From Oscillospiraceae bacterium (GTDB taxonomy: Bacteria > Bacillota > Clostridia > Oscillospirales > Ruminococcaceae), in contig CP107208.1 in NCBI GenBank assembly GCA_025758045.1, positions 1,054,001-1,118,000 of the forward strand: DNA of 64,000 nucleotides, read 5' to 3'. Each line of letters opens with the position of its first letter. Position 1 is the stretch's first letter. Below the pieces are notes generated by a model, which was not told the origin of the DNA, made no database searches, and saw only the letters and a list, made by a program, of their open reading frames with translations. Below, one piece after another: positions 42,169 through 50,755 of this stretch. A program made the translations under genes and the position numbers.

Positions 42169-42699
42169 TTACAGGGCCGTGCCCTTCTTGGGGATAAACA
42201 GGCGGCTCATATCCGCGTGTTCCAGTTCCAGCAGCTTGATTTTTTTATCAATTCCTCCGGCGTACCCGGTCAGGCTGCCGTTGGTGCCCACCACGCGGTG
42301 GCAGGGAATGATGATAGACACTTTGTTGTGCCCCACGGCCCCGCCCACCGCCTGGGCGGAACCCCTGCCGCCCTGCTGTGCCGCCAGCTGGCGGGCAATG
42401 TCACCGTAGGTGATAATCTGCCCGTAGGGGATTGTCAGCAAGATTTTCCACACCGATTGTTGAAAACTTGACCCGACCGGGTGCAGCGGTGGCAGGAAGT
42501 CGGGCTCCTTGCCGGCAAAATAGATGTCCAGCCAGCGCTTGGCCTCAGCCAGAATGGGCGTGGTCTGGGCACAGTGTTCGACGGGCAGGGTGTTGGCAAA
42601 ATATTTCTGCCCCTCAAACCACAGCCCCACCAGCCCGACCTCGTCCGCCGCCAGCAAAATCCCGCCCAGCGGGGACTGGTATTGTTGGATAGAAACCAT
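42169..42699 (-). CDS. ogt: Methylated-DNA--protein-cysteine methyltransferase
   Basis: Suicide repair protein of 176 residues that removes O6-alkyl groups from guanine. The acceptor cysteine is in the PCHRVVGTNGSLTGYAGG motif. QQSVWKILLTIPYGQIITYGDIA holds the helix-turn-helix and the Tyr/Arg finger region. The start at 42699 follows GAGGTG. The open frame continues much further upstream across the tRNA-Arg gene, but that part is not coding. Confidence 0.94.
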   Translation of the reverse strand: MVSIQQYQSPLGGILLAADEVGLVGLWFEGQKYFANTLPVEHCAQTTPILAEAKRWLDIYFAGKEPDFLPPLHPVGSSFQQSVWKILLTIPYGQIITYGDIARQLAAQQGGRGSAQAVGGAVGHNKVSIIIPCHRVVGTNGSLTGYAGGIDKKIKLLELEHADMSRLFIPKKGTAL

Positions 42700-42757
42700 A
42701 GCGGACACCTCGCAAGGATAGCGGCTGTGCCGCTTTTTTGCCATAAGGACATAAAAC

Positions 42758-42790
42758 AAAAAAGGCAACTTACCATTCAGTAAGTTGCCT
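42758..42790 (-). terminator. Terminator of tRNA-Arg
   Basis: On the minus strand AAGGCAACTTA and TAAGTTGCCTT pair perfectly, followed by TTTTGTTTTATG. It begins directly after the encoded CCA of the tRNA. Confidence 0.85.
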
Positions 42791-42867
42791 TGGTGCGCCG
42801 GAAGAGACTCGAACTCCCGACCTTCTGATTCGTAGTCAGACACTCTATCCAGCTGAGCTACCGGCGC
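42791..42867 (-). tRNA. tRNA-Arg (anticodon ACG), CCA encoded
   Basis: 77 bases including CCA. The acceptor strands GCGCCGG and CCGGCGC pair. The D arm has GCTCAGCTGGATAGAG, the anticodon stem TCTGA/TCAGA holds CTACGAA (anticodon ACG), and the T arm has GGTTCGAG-like GAGTTCGAGTCTC. A34 would be edited to inosine. Confidence 0.96.
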
Positions 42868-43087
42868 GGAACGTGTATTATAATACCATCCGTTCCCCCA
42901 AATGTCAAGCGTTTTTTCAAAAAAAGTTTTTACTTTTTTAAATTGGGCGGCAGGGCCGATTTCGGGGCCGTATGCTTGCAATTCGGGGGTAAACGTGATA
43001 AATTTATAACAACCACTATGCCGATTTTGAATCGCATCTGCCGGCGCTGCAAGATTGCGGCGCCGGCCCGGGAAAGGACATTCTACC

Positions 43088-44761
43088 ATGACCAATACAG
43101 AACTGTTTGACCTCTGGCGCGCCCGCGCAGTGGAGGATCCTGACCTGCTCACCGAACTGGACGGCATCCGGGGTGATGCCGATGCCATCAACGACCGCTT
43201 TTACCGCGACCTGGCCTTTGGCACAGGCGGTCTGCGCGGCGTCATCGGCGCAGGCAGCAACCGCATGAATATCTACACCATCCGCCGCGCTACCCAAGGC
43301 CTGGCAGACTACATCAACGCCGCAGGCCTGCCTAAAAAAGTAGCCATCGGCCACGACAGCCGCCACAAGGGCGAGCTGTTCAGCCGCGAGGCCGCCCGTG
43401 TGCTGGCCGCCAACGGCATCACCGCCTACCTGTACCCCCGGCTGGAGCCTACCCCGGCGTTGTCCTGGGCTGTGCGTTATCTGGGCTGCGGCGCGGGCAT
43501 CTGCGTGACCGCCAGCCACAACCCCGCCAAGTACAACGGCTACAAGGTCTACGGTGCCGACGGCTGCCAAATCACGCTGGAAGCCGCCGATGCCGTGCTG
43601 GCTGCTATCGACAAGCACAATTATTTCGATTCCATCGAGCTGACCGACTTTGACGCCGCCGTGGCCGCAGGCAAGATCGTCTGGATCGACGACAAGTGTC
43701 TGCGCGACTTCGTGGATGCCGTACTGGCCCTGCGCCCCGGCAACGATGTCTCCAAACTCAAACTGGTCTACACGCCGCTGAACGGCTCCGGTCTGGAACC
43801 TGTCAAGATGCTGTTGGACCGCATGGGCGTGACCCAGGTCACCGTGGTGCCCGAGCAGGAGAAGCCGGACGGCTCCTTCCCCACCTGCCCCTACCCCAAC
43901 CCAGAGATCCGCGAGGCCATGGAGACCGGCCTGAAGCTGTGCGACACCGTAAAGCCCGACCTGATGCTCGGCACCGACCCGGACTGCGACCGCATGGGTT
44001 CCGCCGTGCCGGACGGCAAGGGCGGCTATCGGCTCATCACCGGCAACGAGATGGGTGTGCTGCTGTTTGACTATATCTGCCGCACCCGCATTGGCAACGG
44101 CACCATGCCCAAGGACCCCGTGGCCGTGACTACCATCGTGTCCACCGACATGGCCACCCCCATCGCCAAAAAGTACGGCGTGGAGCTGCGCCGTACCCTG
44201 ACCGGCTTCAAGTTCATCGGTGAGCAGATCGGCTTCCTGGAGGCCGAGGGCCATCCCGAACGCTACATCTTCGGCTTTGAGGAAAGCTACGGCTACCTGT
44301 CCGGCGCACACGTCCGCGACAAGGACGCCGTCAACGCCGTAATGCTGGCCTGCGAGACCGCCGCCTATTACGCCGCCCAGGGCATGAGCCTGCTGGACGC
44401 TGTAAACGCACTGTACAGGGAGTTCGGTTTCTACCGCAACGCACTGGAAAGCTTTACCTTTGAGGGCGAGACCGGCATGCACAAGATGCAGGGCATCATG
44501 GCCGGGCTGCGCACCAGCGCCCCCAAAACCATTGCCGGGTACGAGGTCGCCGAAGTGGTGGATTACGACGCTGACGGCACCGGCCTGCCCCGCGCCGACG
44601 TGCTGGAATACCGCCTGGTCAACGGTGCCAAGCTGATGGTCCGTCCCAGCGGCACCGAGCCGAAGATCAAAGTTTACCTGTCTGCTGTGGCTAACAGCGA
44701 GGAAGCCGCCGATGCCATCAACACCGCCATGGCAGATGCGGCCAAGGATTGGATGAAGTAA
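43088..44761 (+). CDS. Phospho-sugar mutase (phosphoglucomutase/phosphomannomutase)
   Basis: 557-residue alpha-D-phosphohexomutase of the PgcA type. The catalytic serine is in GICVTASHNPAKYNGYKVYG, the metal loop is GTDPDCDRMG, the sugar loop is FGFEESYGYL, and the phosphate-binding C-terminal loop is RPSGTEPKIKVY. It interconverts glucose or mannose 1- and 6-phosphates for glycogen, wall and capsule synthesis. The ATG at 43088 has AAAGGA upstream; an earlier in-frame start has none. Confidence 0.94.
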   Translation: MTNTELFDLWRARAVEDPDLLTELDGIRGDADAINDRFYRDLAFGTGGLRGVIGAGSNRMNIYTIRRATQGLADYINAAGLPKKVAIGHDSRHKGELFSREAARVLAANGITAYLYPRLEPTPALSWAVRYLGCGAGICVTASHNPAKYNGYKVYGADGCQITLEAADAVLAAIDKHNYFDSIELTDFDAAVAAGKIVWIDDKCLRDFVDAVLALRPGNDVSKLKLVYTPLNGSGLEPVKMLLDRMGVTQVTVVPEQEKPDGSFPTCPYPNPEIREAMETGLKLCDTVKPDLMLGTDPDCDRMGSAVPDGKGGYRLITGNEMGVLLFDYICRTRIGNGTMPKDPVAVTTIVSTDMATPIAKKYGVELRRTLTGFKFIGEQIGFLEAEGHPERYIFGFEESYGYLSGAHVRDKDAVNAVMLACETAAYYAAQGMSLLDAVNALYREFGFYRNALESFTFEGETGMHKMQGIMAGLRTSAPKTIAGYEVAEVVDYDADGTGLPRADVLEYRLVNGAKLMVRPSGTEPKIKVYLSAVANSEEAADAINTAMADAAKDWMK

Positions 44762-44780
44762 GGCTGTAAAATAAAAACGA

Positions 44781-44870
44781 AACCTCCCCTGAAACCGTAG
44801 GGGCGGATGCTTGCATCCGCCCGCGGGTCGATGCGAGCATCGACCCCTACAGATTCACGGGGAGGTTTTT
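44781..44870 (+). terminator. Terminator with a nested doubled palindromic repeat
   Basis: AACCTCCCC (44781-44789) pairs with GGGGAGGTT (44859-44867), followed by TTTATTTT. The loop of this terminator is a complete doubled repeat (44797-44850, GTAGGGGCGGATGC type with GGATGC and CGATGC lobes). The repeat appears to have inserted into, or been captured by, the terminator. Confidence 0.75.
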
Positions 44871-44881
44871 ATTTTATAGAT

Positions 44882-45562
44882 TTATTTTCCGTACCGCGCC
44901 ACGCCGGATTCGATCAAAATATCCGGTTCCAGCTTCAGGCCGGGCTTGCGGCCTTTTTGGGCTTCGACCAAAAACAGCCAGGGCGTGCTGCCGGTGCGCT
45001 GGCGCACAAAGGCCAGTCGCTTGGGTTCCAGCCGGGCGGCGCGCAGGGCACACAGTACTTCCACCAGTTGGTCGGGACGTTGGCACAGCACAAAGCGGCC
45101 GCCATCCCGCAGAGCGCGGCGGGCGCACTGGGCCACATCCTCGGTGGTGCAGGTCACAGTGTGGCGGGCGGCGGCCCGCACCGGGTCGGGACTTTGGGGG
45201 CCTGCCGTAAAATAGGGCGGGTTGCAGGCAGCAAAATCATATTTTCCCTGCTCCGGCCCGGCGGCGCAAAACATCCGCAGGTCGCCCTGCGCAGGGGTAA
45301 TGTGGTCGATGCCATTCTCCGCCACGGCCTGAACACACAGGGCGCTGGCGTCAGGGTCCAGCTCCAGCGCTGTGCAGGGGCCGCGGTGTCCGGCATCGTG
45401 CCATAACAGCGAGATTATGCCGCACCCGCTGCACATGTCCAAAGCCCGCTCGGCCCGGCGGGGCTGGGCAAAGCGGCCCAGAAGCAGGGCATCGCTGCCA
45501 AAGGCGGCGCGAGGAGCGGTCAGCACTCTGGTGCCGTTATCCAAAATTTCTACACCGCTCAT
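44882..45562 (-). CDS. trmN6: tRNA1(Val) adenine-N6 methyltransferase family
   Basis: 226-residue SAM-dependent methyltransferase of the TrmN6/YfiC type. SAM motif I is LDMCSGCGIISLLW and the catalytic motif IV is NPPYF, typical for N6-adenine methylation. In E. coli it modifies A37 of tRNA-Val. Its start overlaps the NUDIX gene stop by four bases (ATGA), so the genes are translationally coupled. Confidence 0.85.
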   Translation of the reverse strand: MSGVEILDNGTRVLTAPRAAFGSDALLLGRFAQPRRAERALDMCSGCGIISLLWHDAGHRGPCTALELDPDASALCVQAVAENGIDHITPAQGDLRMFCAAGPEQGKYDFAACNPPYFTAGPQSPDPVRAAARHTVTCTTEDVAQCARRALRDGGRFVLCQRPDQLVEVLCALRAARLEPKRLAFVRQRTGSTPWLFLVEAQKGRKPGLKLEPDILIESGVARYGK

Positions 45563-46098
45563 GCTTTATCCCGCAGCAGCGCGTATTTCATCAGGCCAAT
45601 CTGGGTCTTGCTGTCCTTGATCTCGCCATGCAGCACCTTTTGCAGGGCTTCCTCAAAGGGCATGCGCACCACATCCAGGAATTCCCCGGCATCCAGGTGC
45701 TGACCGCCCTTGTGCAGGCCGGTGGCGGCCCACAGATAAATCTTCTCGCTGTCATAACCCACAGTGGGGTAGACGACGCCCAGGTCAATGTAGTTGTCGG
45801 CGGACAGGCCGCACTCCTCGCTCAGTTCCCGCTTGGCGGATTCAAATGGGTCCTCGCCGGGTTCCAGCTTACCGGCGGGCAGCTCCCAGATCTCCTCGCC
45901 CAGCGCGTAGCGGAACTGGCGGACCAGATAGATGCAGCCCTCGTCGTCGATGGGCAGCACGCAGGCGCCGCCGTGGTGGTGTACGACCTCTCGCAGGCTG
46001 GTGCGGCCGTCTTCCAGGCGGACGGTGTCCAGCGTAACGTGGATGACATGGCCGTCAAAGATCTCTTTGCTTTCCAGTTTGGTTTCGGTATGCGGCAT
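45559..46098 (-). CDS. NUDIX hydrolase, ADP-ribose pyrophosphatase type
   Basis: 179-residue NUDIX enzyme. The box reads GEDPFESAKRELSEECGL (GX5EX7REUXEEXGU with all acidic residues). The proline-rich EIWELPAGKLEPGE before it is typical of ADP-ribose pyrophosphatases (NudF), which hydrolyse ADP-ribose to AMP and ribose 5-phosphate. AAAGGAG precedes the start. It lies between the XRE regulator (27-bp gap) and trmN6. Confidence 0.92.
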   Translation of the reverse strand: MPHTETKLESKEIFDGHVIHVTLDTVRLEDGRTSLREVVHHHGGACVLPIDDEGCIYLVRQFRYALGEEIWELPAGKLEPGEDPFESAKRELSEECGLSADNYIDLGVVYPTVGYDSEKIYLWAATGLHKGGQHLDAGEFLDVVRMPFEEALQKVLHGEIKDSKTQIGLMKYALLRDKA

Positions 46099-46125
46099 GG
46101 GACAGCACTCCTTTTATTACAGTTT

Positions 46126-47586
46126 TTACAGCAGGCGCAGACAGAAATCGATATACTCCAGGGTATACCGCTGGGTACACACCAGGCTGGAATCTTTTAA
46201 ATTGGACATATAATCGGCCAGCCGGTTGGCCAGCATGGCATCCCGCAGGGTGTATTCACGGCAAAAGCCCTCCTGCGGATCGTCGGACAAAGTGCAGAAT
46301 GCAACGCTGCGGCCACGGAAGGCGGTTACCGTAACGTGGGGGTCCAGGGGAAAGGCTTCGGCACTGACGATGCGCAGCACAGCGGTGTTGTTCTCGCAGG
46401 CTGTGCGCATCCGCAGCAGCAGTTCCCGGCGGGCTTCCGGGGGCAGCGGCCCTGTCAGGGAGGCATCTACATCCACTATGCGGCCGGTGCGCACAAAATC
46501 CATCAGGCCGTCCTCGCTGAAATAGAACTCATACGGGGCGGTCAGCCAGGCCTGCATGTAGTCGGCCAAGCCCGGCATGGTTTCCAGCGCCGCCAACGCC
46601 TGGGGGGCATAACGGCCGATCATTTCCATATCGATAAACTTGGAGACCGGCGGCTGGGCACGCATATAGCAGGCTTCGGTCTCGTTGTCCAGCAGCTGGT
46701 TGCCAAACGCCATGGCCTGCTCAAAACTGTGGGCGTCCGATGCCAGAGAGAAGAGCACCGGTGCTTCCAGATACTGGCGGCTGAACTCCATGCGCAGGCA
46801 CTGCACCACCGATGGCTCGGTCAGGCAGATGCACTTTTGCAGGTTGAGATCCATAAACACGACCACATCGGGGAACAGCACATAGACCGGCATCAGCAGA
46901 CCGGGCAGCGGCCCGGCAAAAGGCGCACAGGAAAGCCGTGCCTCGTACTGCATTGAGCGCAGGACCAGAAAAGGCAGCGCCCGGGACACGGTGCGCACGT
47001 TGCCGATGAAATTCTCCTGTGCATCGTTATTGGTCACAAACCGCAGCAGATGCCATACCGGCTTTGGCGAAGCCTCGGCGGAAAAGGCACCGATGAGGAT
47101 CGAACTGAGTGCGCGTTCCCCCACAAACGGGGAAAGCATCAGCGGGCGCTTTTCTTCGCTGCGCAGGTAGCGGATCAGCAGCAGATACAGCTGCTGTGTC
47201 ACCGCCTGGTAGCCCTGGTAGCACCGGCTGGTGAAGGCGGCTTCCAGGTCGGCTTCGCTGCGGGGCATGGGGGCCAGTACATCATCCATCAGGTTGTCAC
47301 GGGAGCGCATCGCCGTCTGCAGCAGCTCGTACAGGGCTTCATCGGTACGGTGGGCCTGGGCGCCGCTGCGCAGTTCGTCGTATTGGGTGGTCAGGTGCTC
47401 GGCCTGGCGGGCGCTCAGGCCCAGGGCATGAATGAGCCGCTGCAGCTGGGCGCGGTTGGGCATCCGCTTGCCGTCCATTATTTTATATAAGGAAGATCGG
47501 TCGATCTGCGCCTGGCGGGCCAGTTCGGCCATCGTGCCGGGGTAGCGGTCCACCAGGATCTTCAAGCTTTTGCTCAGGTCATTCAT
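46126..47586 (-). CDS. XRE-type regulator with a large C-terminal domain
   Basis: 486-residue protein. Residues 5-60 are a Cro/C1-type helix-turn-helix (GTMAELARQAQIDRSSLYKIMDG). The remaining 420 residues are soluble and of unknown fold, with aromatic and acidic patches and no membrane helix; a ligand-sensing domain is likely. GGAG precedes the ATG. It heads a minus-strand run with NUDIX and trmN6 genes. The family is not recognised beyond the DNA-binding part. Confidence 0.8.
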   Translation of the reverse strand: MNDLSKSLKILVDRYPGTMAELARQAQIDRSSLYKIMDGKRMPNRAQLQRLIHALGLSARQAEHLTTQYDELRSGAQAHRTDEALYELLQTAMRSRDNLMDDVLAPMPRSEADLEAAFTSRCYQGYQAVTQQLYLLLIRYLRSEEKRPLMLSPFVGERALSSILIGAFSAEASPKPVWHLLRFVTNNDAQENFIGNVRTVSRALPFLVLRSMQYEARLSCAPFAGPLPGLLMPVYVLFPDVVVFMDLNLQKCICLTEPSVVQCLRMEFSRQYLEAPVLFSLASDAHSFEQAMAFGNQLLDNETEACYMRAQPPVSKFIDMEMIGRYAPQALAALETMPGLADYMQAWLTAPYEFYFSEDGLMDFVRTGRIVDVDASLTGPLPPEARRELLLRMRTACENNTAVLRIVSAEAFPLDPHVTVTAFRGRSVAFCTLSDDPQEGFCREYTLRDAMLANRLADYMSNLKDSSLVCTQRYTLEYIDFCLRLL

Positions 47587-47679
47587 GGGAGATTCTCCGT
47601 TGTTGGTTTGTTATCTGTATCATACCGCAAAGCGGGGAAATATGCAAATGTTGGTTTGCTTTGTTTTGCTGCTTTGGGC

Positions 47680-47708
47680 GGCCCTGCCTGCCTTGCGGCA
47701 GGGCCTAA
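47680..47708. other. GGCCCTGCC hairpin in the 47587-47932 intergenic region
   Basis: GGCCCTGCC pairs with GGCAGGGCC around an 8-base loop, followed by TAATATAAC rather than a T run. It is identical in stem to the terminator at 25989 but lacks the T tract. The rest of the region (47709-47932) holds GC-rich inverted pieces and an AT-rich stretch; I see no supported gene in it. Confidence 0.4.
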
Positions 47709-47932
47709 TATAACAGGCTGCATCCGTTAAGCCTGCCCTTTTTGGCCACAAGAGAGTACGCATAGCGGCTGGATGCTGTTAAAAAACGAGGGAAGCGCCG
47801 CATGATGGCGCGGAGCGAAAGCCGCACGATAAAAAGCACCCATTTCAAACAATTTTCACTAAAAGCATTTTATTGCTGCGCAATTTATGTTATGATAAAA
47901 TCAACTGATTTTCCGGGAATGGTGCATGCGTT

Positions 47933-48886
47933 ATGATGAGTTACGAAGAATTCACCCAAAAGGAAGCCGCGCCGGAAAGCAACCCCTTCAACCTGGACCG
48001 GGTCTGCACCGAAGCGGCCGAGATCGTGCGCTTCCAGGCGGAAAGCGCCGGCCTGCATGTGGAGGAAGAACACCCCGATGTGCGCAATGTCAACCTGCTG
48101 GGCAGCGAGCTGTACCTGAAAAAGATCTTGCTGAACCTCTTTAGCAACTGCATCAAGTACAACAAGCCCGGCGGGGCCATCTACACCCGCATGCGCGAGC
48201 TGGAGCACACCGACGACACCGTGACTTACGAGTTTTTCATCCGGGATACCGGCGTCGGCATGACCCAGGACTTTATCGACAACCACCTGTTTGAGGCATT
48301 CACCCAGGGCGACAACGCGGCCCGCTCCCAGTACGGCGGCACGGGGCTGGGCATGTCCATCGTGGCGCAGCTGATTAAAAAGATGAACGGCACGATTCAA
48401 GTGGAAAGCACGGTGGGCGAGGGCAGCAGCTTTACCGTGGTGCTGCCGTTTGCCATCGACCATGACCCGCCTGCGGCGGCCGAGAAGACTCCCCCCGCCG
48501 GCGACCTGCGCGGCAAGCGTCTGCTGGTGGTGGAGGATAACGAGCTGAACATGGAGATCGCCGAATTTATACTGAAAAGCACCGGGGCCGAGGTGGTCCC
48601 TGTGTTTGACGGCGAAAGCGCGGTCAAGGCCTACGCCCAGGCTGCGCCCGGCACTTACCAGGCCATTTTGATGGATCTGATGATGCCGGTCATGGACGGC
48701 TATGCCGCCACCCGCGCCATCCGCAGTTCCGGCCGCCCCGATGCGGGGACCATCCCCATCATTGCCATGAGTGCCAACGCCTATGCCGAGGATGTGCAGA
48801 AATGCCTGGACACCGGCATGAACGCCCACATCAGCAAGCCGCTGTATAAGGACGTTATGCTGGAGACGATCGAGCGGTTTGTATAA
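47933..48886 (+). CDS. Truncated hybrid sensor kinase (HATPase + receiver)
   Basis: 317 residues. A histidine-kinase ATPase domain (residues 35-175) has N-box NLFSNCIKYN, G1 DTGVGM and G2 GGTGLGMSIV. A receiver domain (about 193-315) has Asp in AILMDLMMPVMDGY, the switch Thr/Ser in IIAMSANA and Lys in HISKP. No dimerisation/phosphoacceptor histidine domain and no sensor precede it: the first residues already resemble the linker after the H-box. It is probably the 3' end of a hybrid kinase whose 5' part was lost; a weak ribosome site (GGGAATGG) makes translation possible. Confidence 0.75.
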   Translation: MMSYEEFTQKEAAPESNPFNLDRVCTEAAEIVRFQAESAGLHVEEEHPDVRNVNLLGSELYLKKILLNLFSNCIKYNKPGGAIYTRMRELEHTDDTVTYEFFIRDTGVGMTQDFIDNHLFEAFTQGDNAARSQYGGTGLGMSIVAQLIKKMNGTIQVESTVGEGSSFTVVLPFAIDHDPPAAAEKTPPAGDLRGKRLLVVEDNELNMEIAEFILKSTGAEVVPVFDGESAVKAYAQAAPGTYQAILMDLMMPVMDGYAATRAIRSSGRPDAGTIPIIAMSANAYAEDVQKCLDTGMNAHISKPLYKDVMLETIERFV

Positions 48887-48899
48887 AAGGATAAAAACG

Positions 48900-48935
48900 A
48901 AAACGACCGTGCCTTACAAAGGGTACGGTCGTTTC
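48900..48935 (+). terminator. Terminator after the truncated kinase gene
   Basis: AAACGACCGT pairs with ACGGTCGTTT around a 13-base loop; a short T run follows. Confidence 0.65.
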
Positions 48936-48955
48936 CGTTGGTATAGGAAAATAAG

Positions 48956-49127
48956 GGCAATACCGCATAATTCTAAGTGCCGATACGGCGAGCGAGGTGC
49001 GGCAGATGCTAAGCCAAAAGCGCAGATAATACTTTTTGTATTATCGAGCATTTTGGCAACGCAGATGCCGTGCCGCAACCGCCGGAGCGGTGCTTAAGCC
49101 GTTAGGCGGGAATTGTGCGGTGTTGCC
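48956..49127 (-). mobile_element. MITE-like element, short form (copy E)
   Basis: 172 bp with the same ends, flanked by exact TAAG duplications (48952-48955 and 49128-49131). It lies between the truncated kinase gene and the 3' end of phoU. Confidence 0.85.
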
Positions 49128-49153
49128 TAAGGGAATGGTAAGATTGGCCCGCG

Positions 49154-49828
49154 TCAGACGATCTTGCGGGACTTGTGGACACCGGTCTTCAGGAACTCGA
49201 CCCACTCGGCCACGTTGACGGCATGGTCGCCCAGGCGCTCCAGATACTTGGCGATCATGAACAGGTCCAGCGCGGTCTCGGCGTCGTCGGGGTGGGCGGC
49301 GATGTACTGGGCGATTTCGCGGCTGATCTTGGAAAACATCGCGTCGCAGTCATCGTCCCGGGCAATGACCTGGGCGGCGGTGGATAGATCCACCTGCACG
49401 TAGGCGCCAATGGCGGTCTTGACCATGTTCAGCGCCACATCGCCCATTTTATACAAATCATCCATTACGCCCACAGCGGCAGCGCCCGCGGCGTGGAGAT
49501 GCAGGGTGATCTCGGCAATGTCGCTGGCCTGGTCGGCAATGCGCTCAATGTCGGTGACCATTTTTAATGCGGTAGAAACTTTGCGCAGGTCGCCCGCCAC
49601 CGGCTGCTGCCGCAGGAAAAGCGTTAAGCAGCGGTGCTCGATCTCATGCTCGGCGGCGTCGATCTCGCTGTCCCGGGCAATAACGCTGCGGGCCATCTCG
49701 GCATCGCCGGTGCGCAGGGCTGTCATGGCACTTTCAATGGCGCCGCCCGCGGCGTGGCCCATGCGGGCCAGCATCGTATCCAATGCCATCAGTTCGGCAT
49801 CATACATTTTGCGTAAACTGGTTCCCAT
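49154..49828 (-). CDS. phoU: Phosphate regulon protein PhoU
   Basis: 224-residue all-helical protein with two PhoU three-helix bundles, each with a metal-binding E/DxxxD motif (MVTDIERIADQASDIAE and MIAKYLERLGDHAVNVAEW). It couples the Pst transporter to PhoR and damps the response when phosphate is plentiful. GGGAGG precedes the ATG at 49828 by 9 bases; an ATG 3 codons earlier would abut the ribosome site. It is last in pstS-C-A-B-phoU. Confidence 0.94.
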   Translation of the reverse strand: MGTSLRKMYDAELMALDTMLARMGHAAGGAIESAMTALRTGDAEMARSVIARDSEIDAAEHEIEHRCLTLFLRQQPVAGDLRKVSTALKMVTDIERIADQASDIAEITLHLHAAGAAAVGVMDDLYKMGDVALNMVKTAIGAYVQVDLSTAAQVIARDDDCDAMFSKISREIAQYIAAHPDDAETALDLFMIAKYLERLGDHAVNVAEWVEFLKTGVHKSRKIV

Positions 49829-49847
49829 TTGGCTCATCCTCCCTGTA

Positions 49848-50600
49848 TCAACCGAAACGGCCCGAGATGTAATCCTCGGTGCGCTTGTCCACGGGCGTGG
49901 CGAATACGCGCTCGGTGGGGCCCATCTCGACCAGCTCACCCAGCAGGAAAAACGCCGTCTTATCGCTGATACGCGCGGCCTGCTGCATGTTGTGGGTGAC
50001 CATGACGATGGTGTACTTTTCTTTCAGCTCCGTCGCCAGTTCCTCGACCTTGGAGGTGGAGATAGGGTCCAGGGCGCTGGTGGGTTCATCCATCAGCAGC
50101 ACTTCCGGCTCCACAGCCAGGGCGCGGGCGATGCAAAGGCGCTGCTGCTGGCCGCCGGACATGCCCAGGGCGCTCTTGTTCAGGCGGTCCTTGACTTCGT
50201 CCCAGATGGCGGCGTCCCGCAGGGATTTTTCCACAATCTCATCCAGCCGGGCCTTGCTGCGCACACCATGGGTGCGGGGGCCGTAGGCGATATTATCGTA
50301 GATGGACATGGGGAAGGGGTTGGGCTTCTGGAACACCATGCCCACCCGCTTACGCAGGACGTTGACGTCCATCTTATCTTTGTAGATGTCCACGCCGTCC
50401 AGTTTGATGTCGCCGGAGATGCGGCAGCCCTCGACCAGGTCGTTCATACGGTTCAGGCTTTTTAAAAAGGTAGACTTGCCGCAGCCGGAAGGGCCGATGA
50501 AGGCGGTGATCTCCCGCTCCGGGATATTGATGTTGATATTTTTCAGCGCATGAAAGCTGCCGTAGTATAAGTCCATGTTGGAAACTTCAAATTTATTCAC
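49848..50600 (-). CDS. pstB: Phosphate ABC transporter ATP-binding protein PstB
   Basis: ABC ATPase of 250 residues that powers phosphate uptake. Walker A GPSGCGKST is at residues 36-44. The signature LGMSGGQQQRLC, the Walker B LLMDEPTSALDP and the H-loop VMVTHNMQQ are all present. It lies 19 bp before phoU. A composite hairpin repeat separates it from pstA. Confidence 0.97.
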   Translation of the reverse strand: MNKFEVSNMDLYYGSFHALKNININIPEREITAFIGPSGCGKSTFLKSLNRMNDLVEGCRISGDIKLDGVDIYKDKMDVNVLRKRVGMVFQKPNPFPMSIYDNIAYGPRTHGVRSKARLDEIVEKSLRDAAIWDEVKDRLNKSALGMSGGQQQRLCIARALAVEPEVLLMDEPTSALDPISTSKVEELATELKEKYTIVMVTHNMQQAARISDKTAFFLLGELVEMGPTERVFATPVDKRTEDYISGRFG

Positions 50601-50624
50601 AGGTATCCTCCTCGTGTTCTAAAC

Positions 50625-50752
50625 AGCTCCCTCTGGGAGGGAGCTGTCGCCGCAGGCGACTGAGGGAGAGAGCCCAACGAAAGCCGACAGTTAAACTGAA
50701 TGTCTCTCCCCCCACCCGCTCCGCGGGAGCCCCCTCGCAGAGGGGCCTTTCC
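50625..50752. repeat. Composite hairpin repeat inside the pst operon
   Basis: The first part has GCTCCCTCTGGGAGGGAGCT and GTCGCC-GCA-GGCGAC, then CTGAGGGAGAGAG, the same double-hairpin order as the DUF559 flanks. After a 30-bp spacer, TCTCTCCCCCCACCCG, CCGCTCCGCGG and CCCCTCGCAGAGGGG follow. The block fills most of the 155-bp gap between pstA and pstB and may uncouple their expression. Confidence 0.7.
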
Positions 50753-50755
50753 TCG

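Noticed and set aside
42700..43191. N-terminal extension of the ogt frame
   Set aside because: The extra 164 codons run through the tRNA-Arg gene and the phosphomutase start on the other strand. The ATG at 42699 has a proper ribosome site.
50625..50752. CRISPR array
   Set aside because: The short palindromic blocks here and elsewhere are not regularly spaced repeats with unique spacers, and no cas genes are present.
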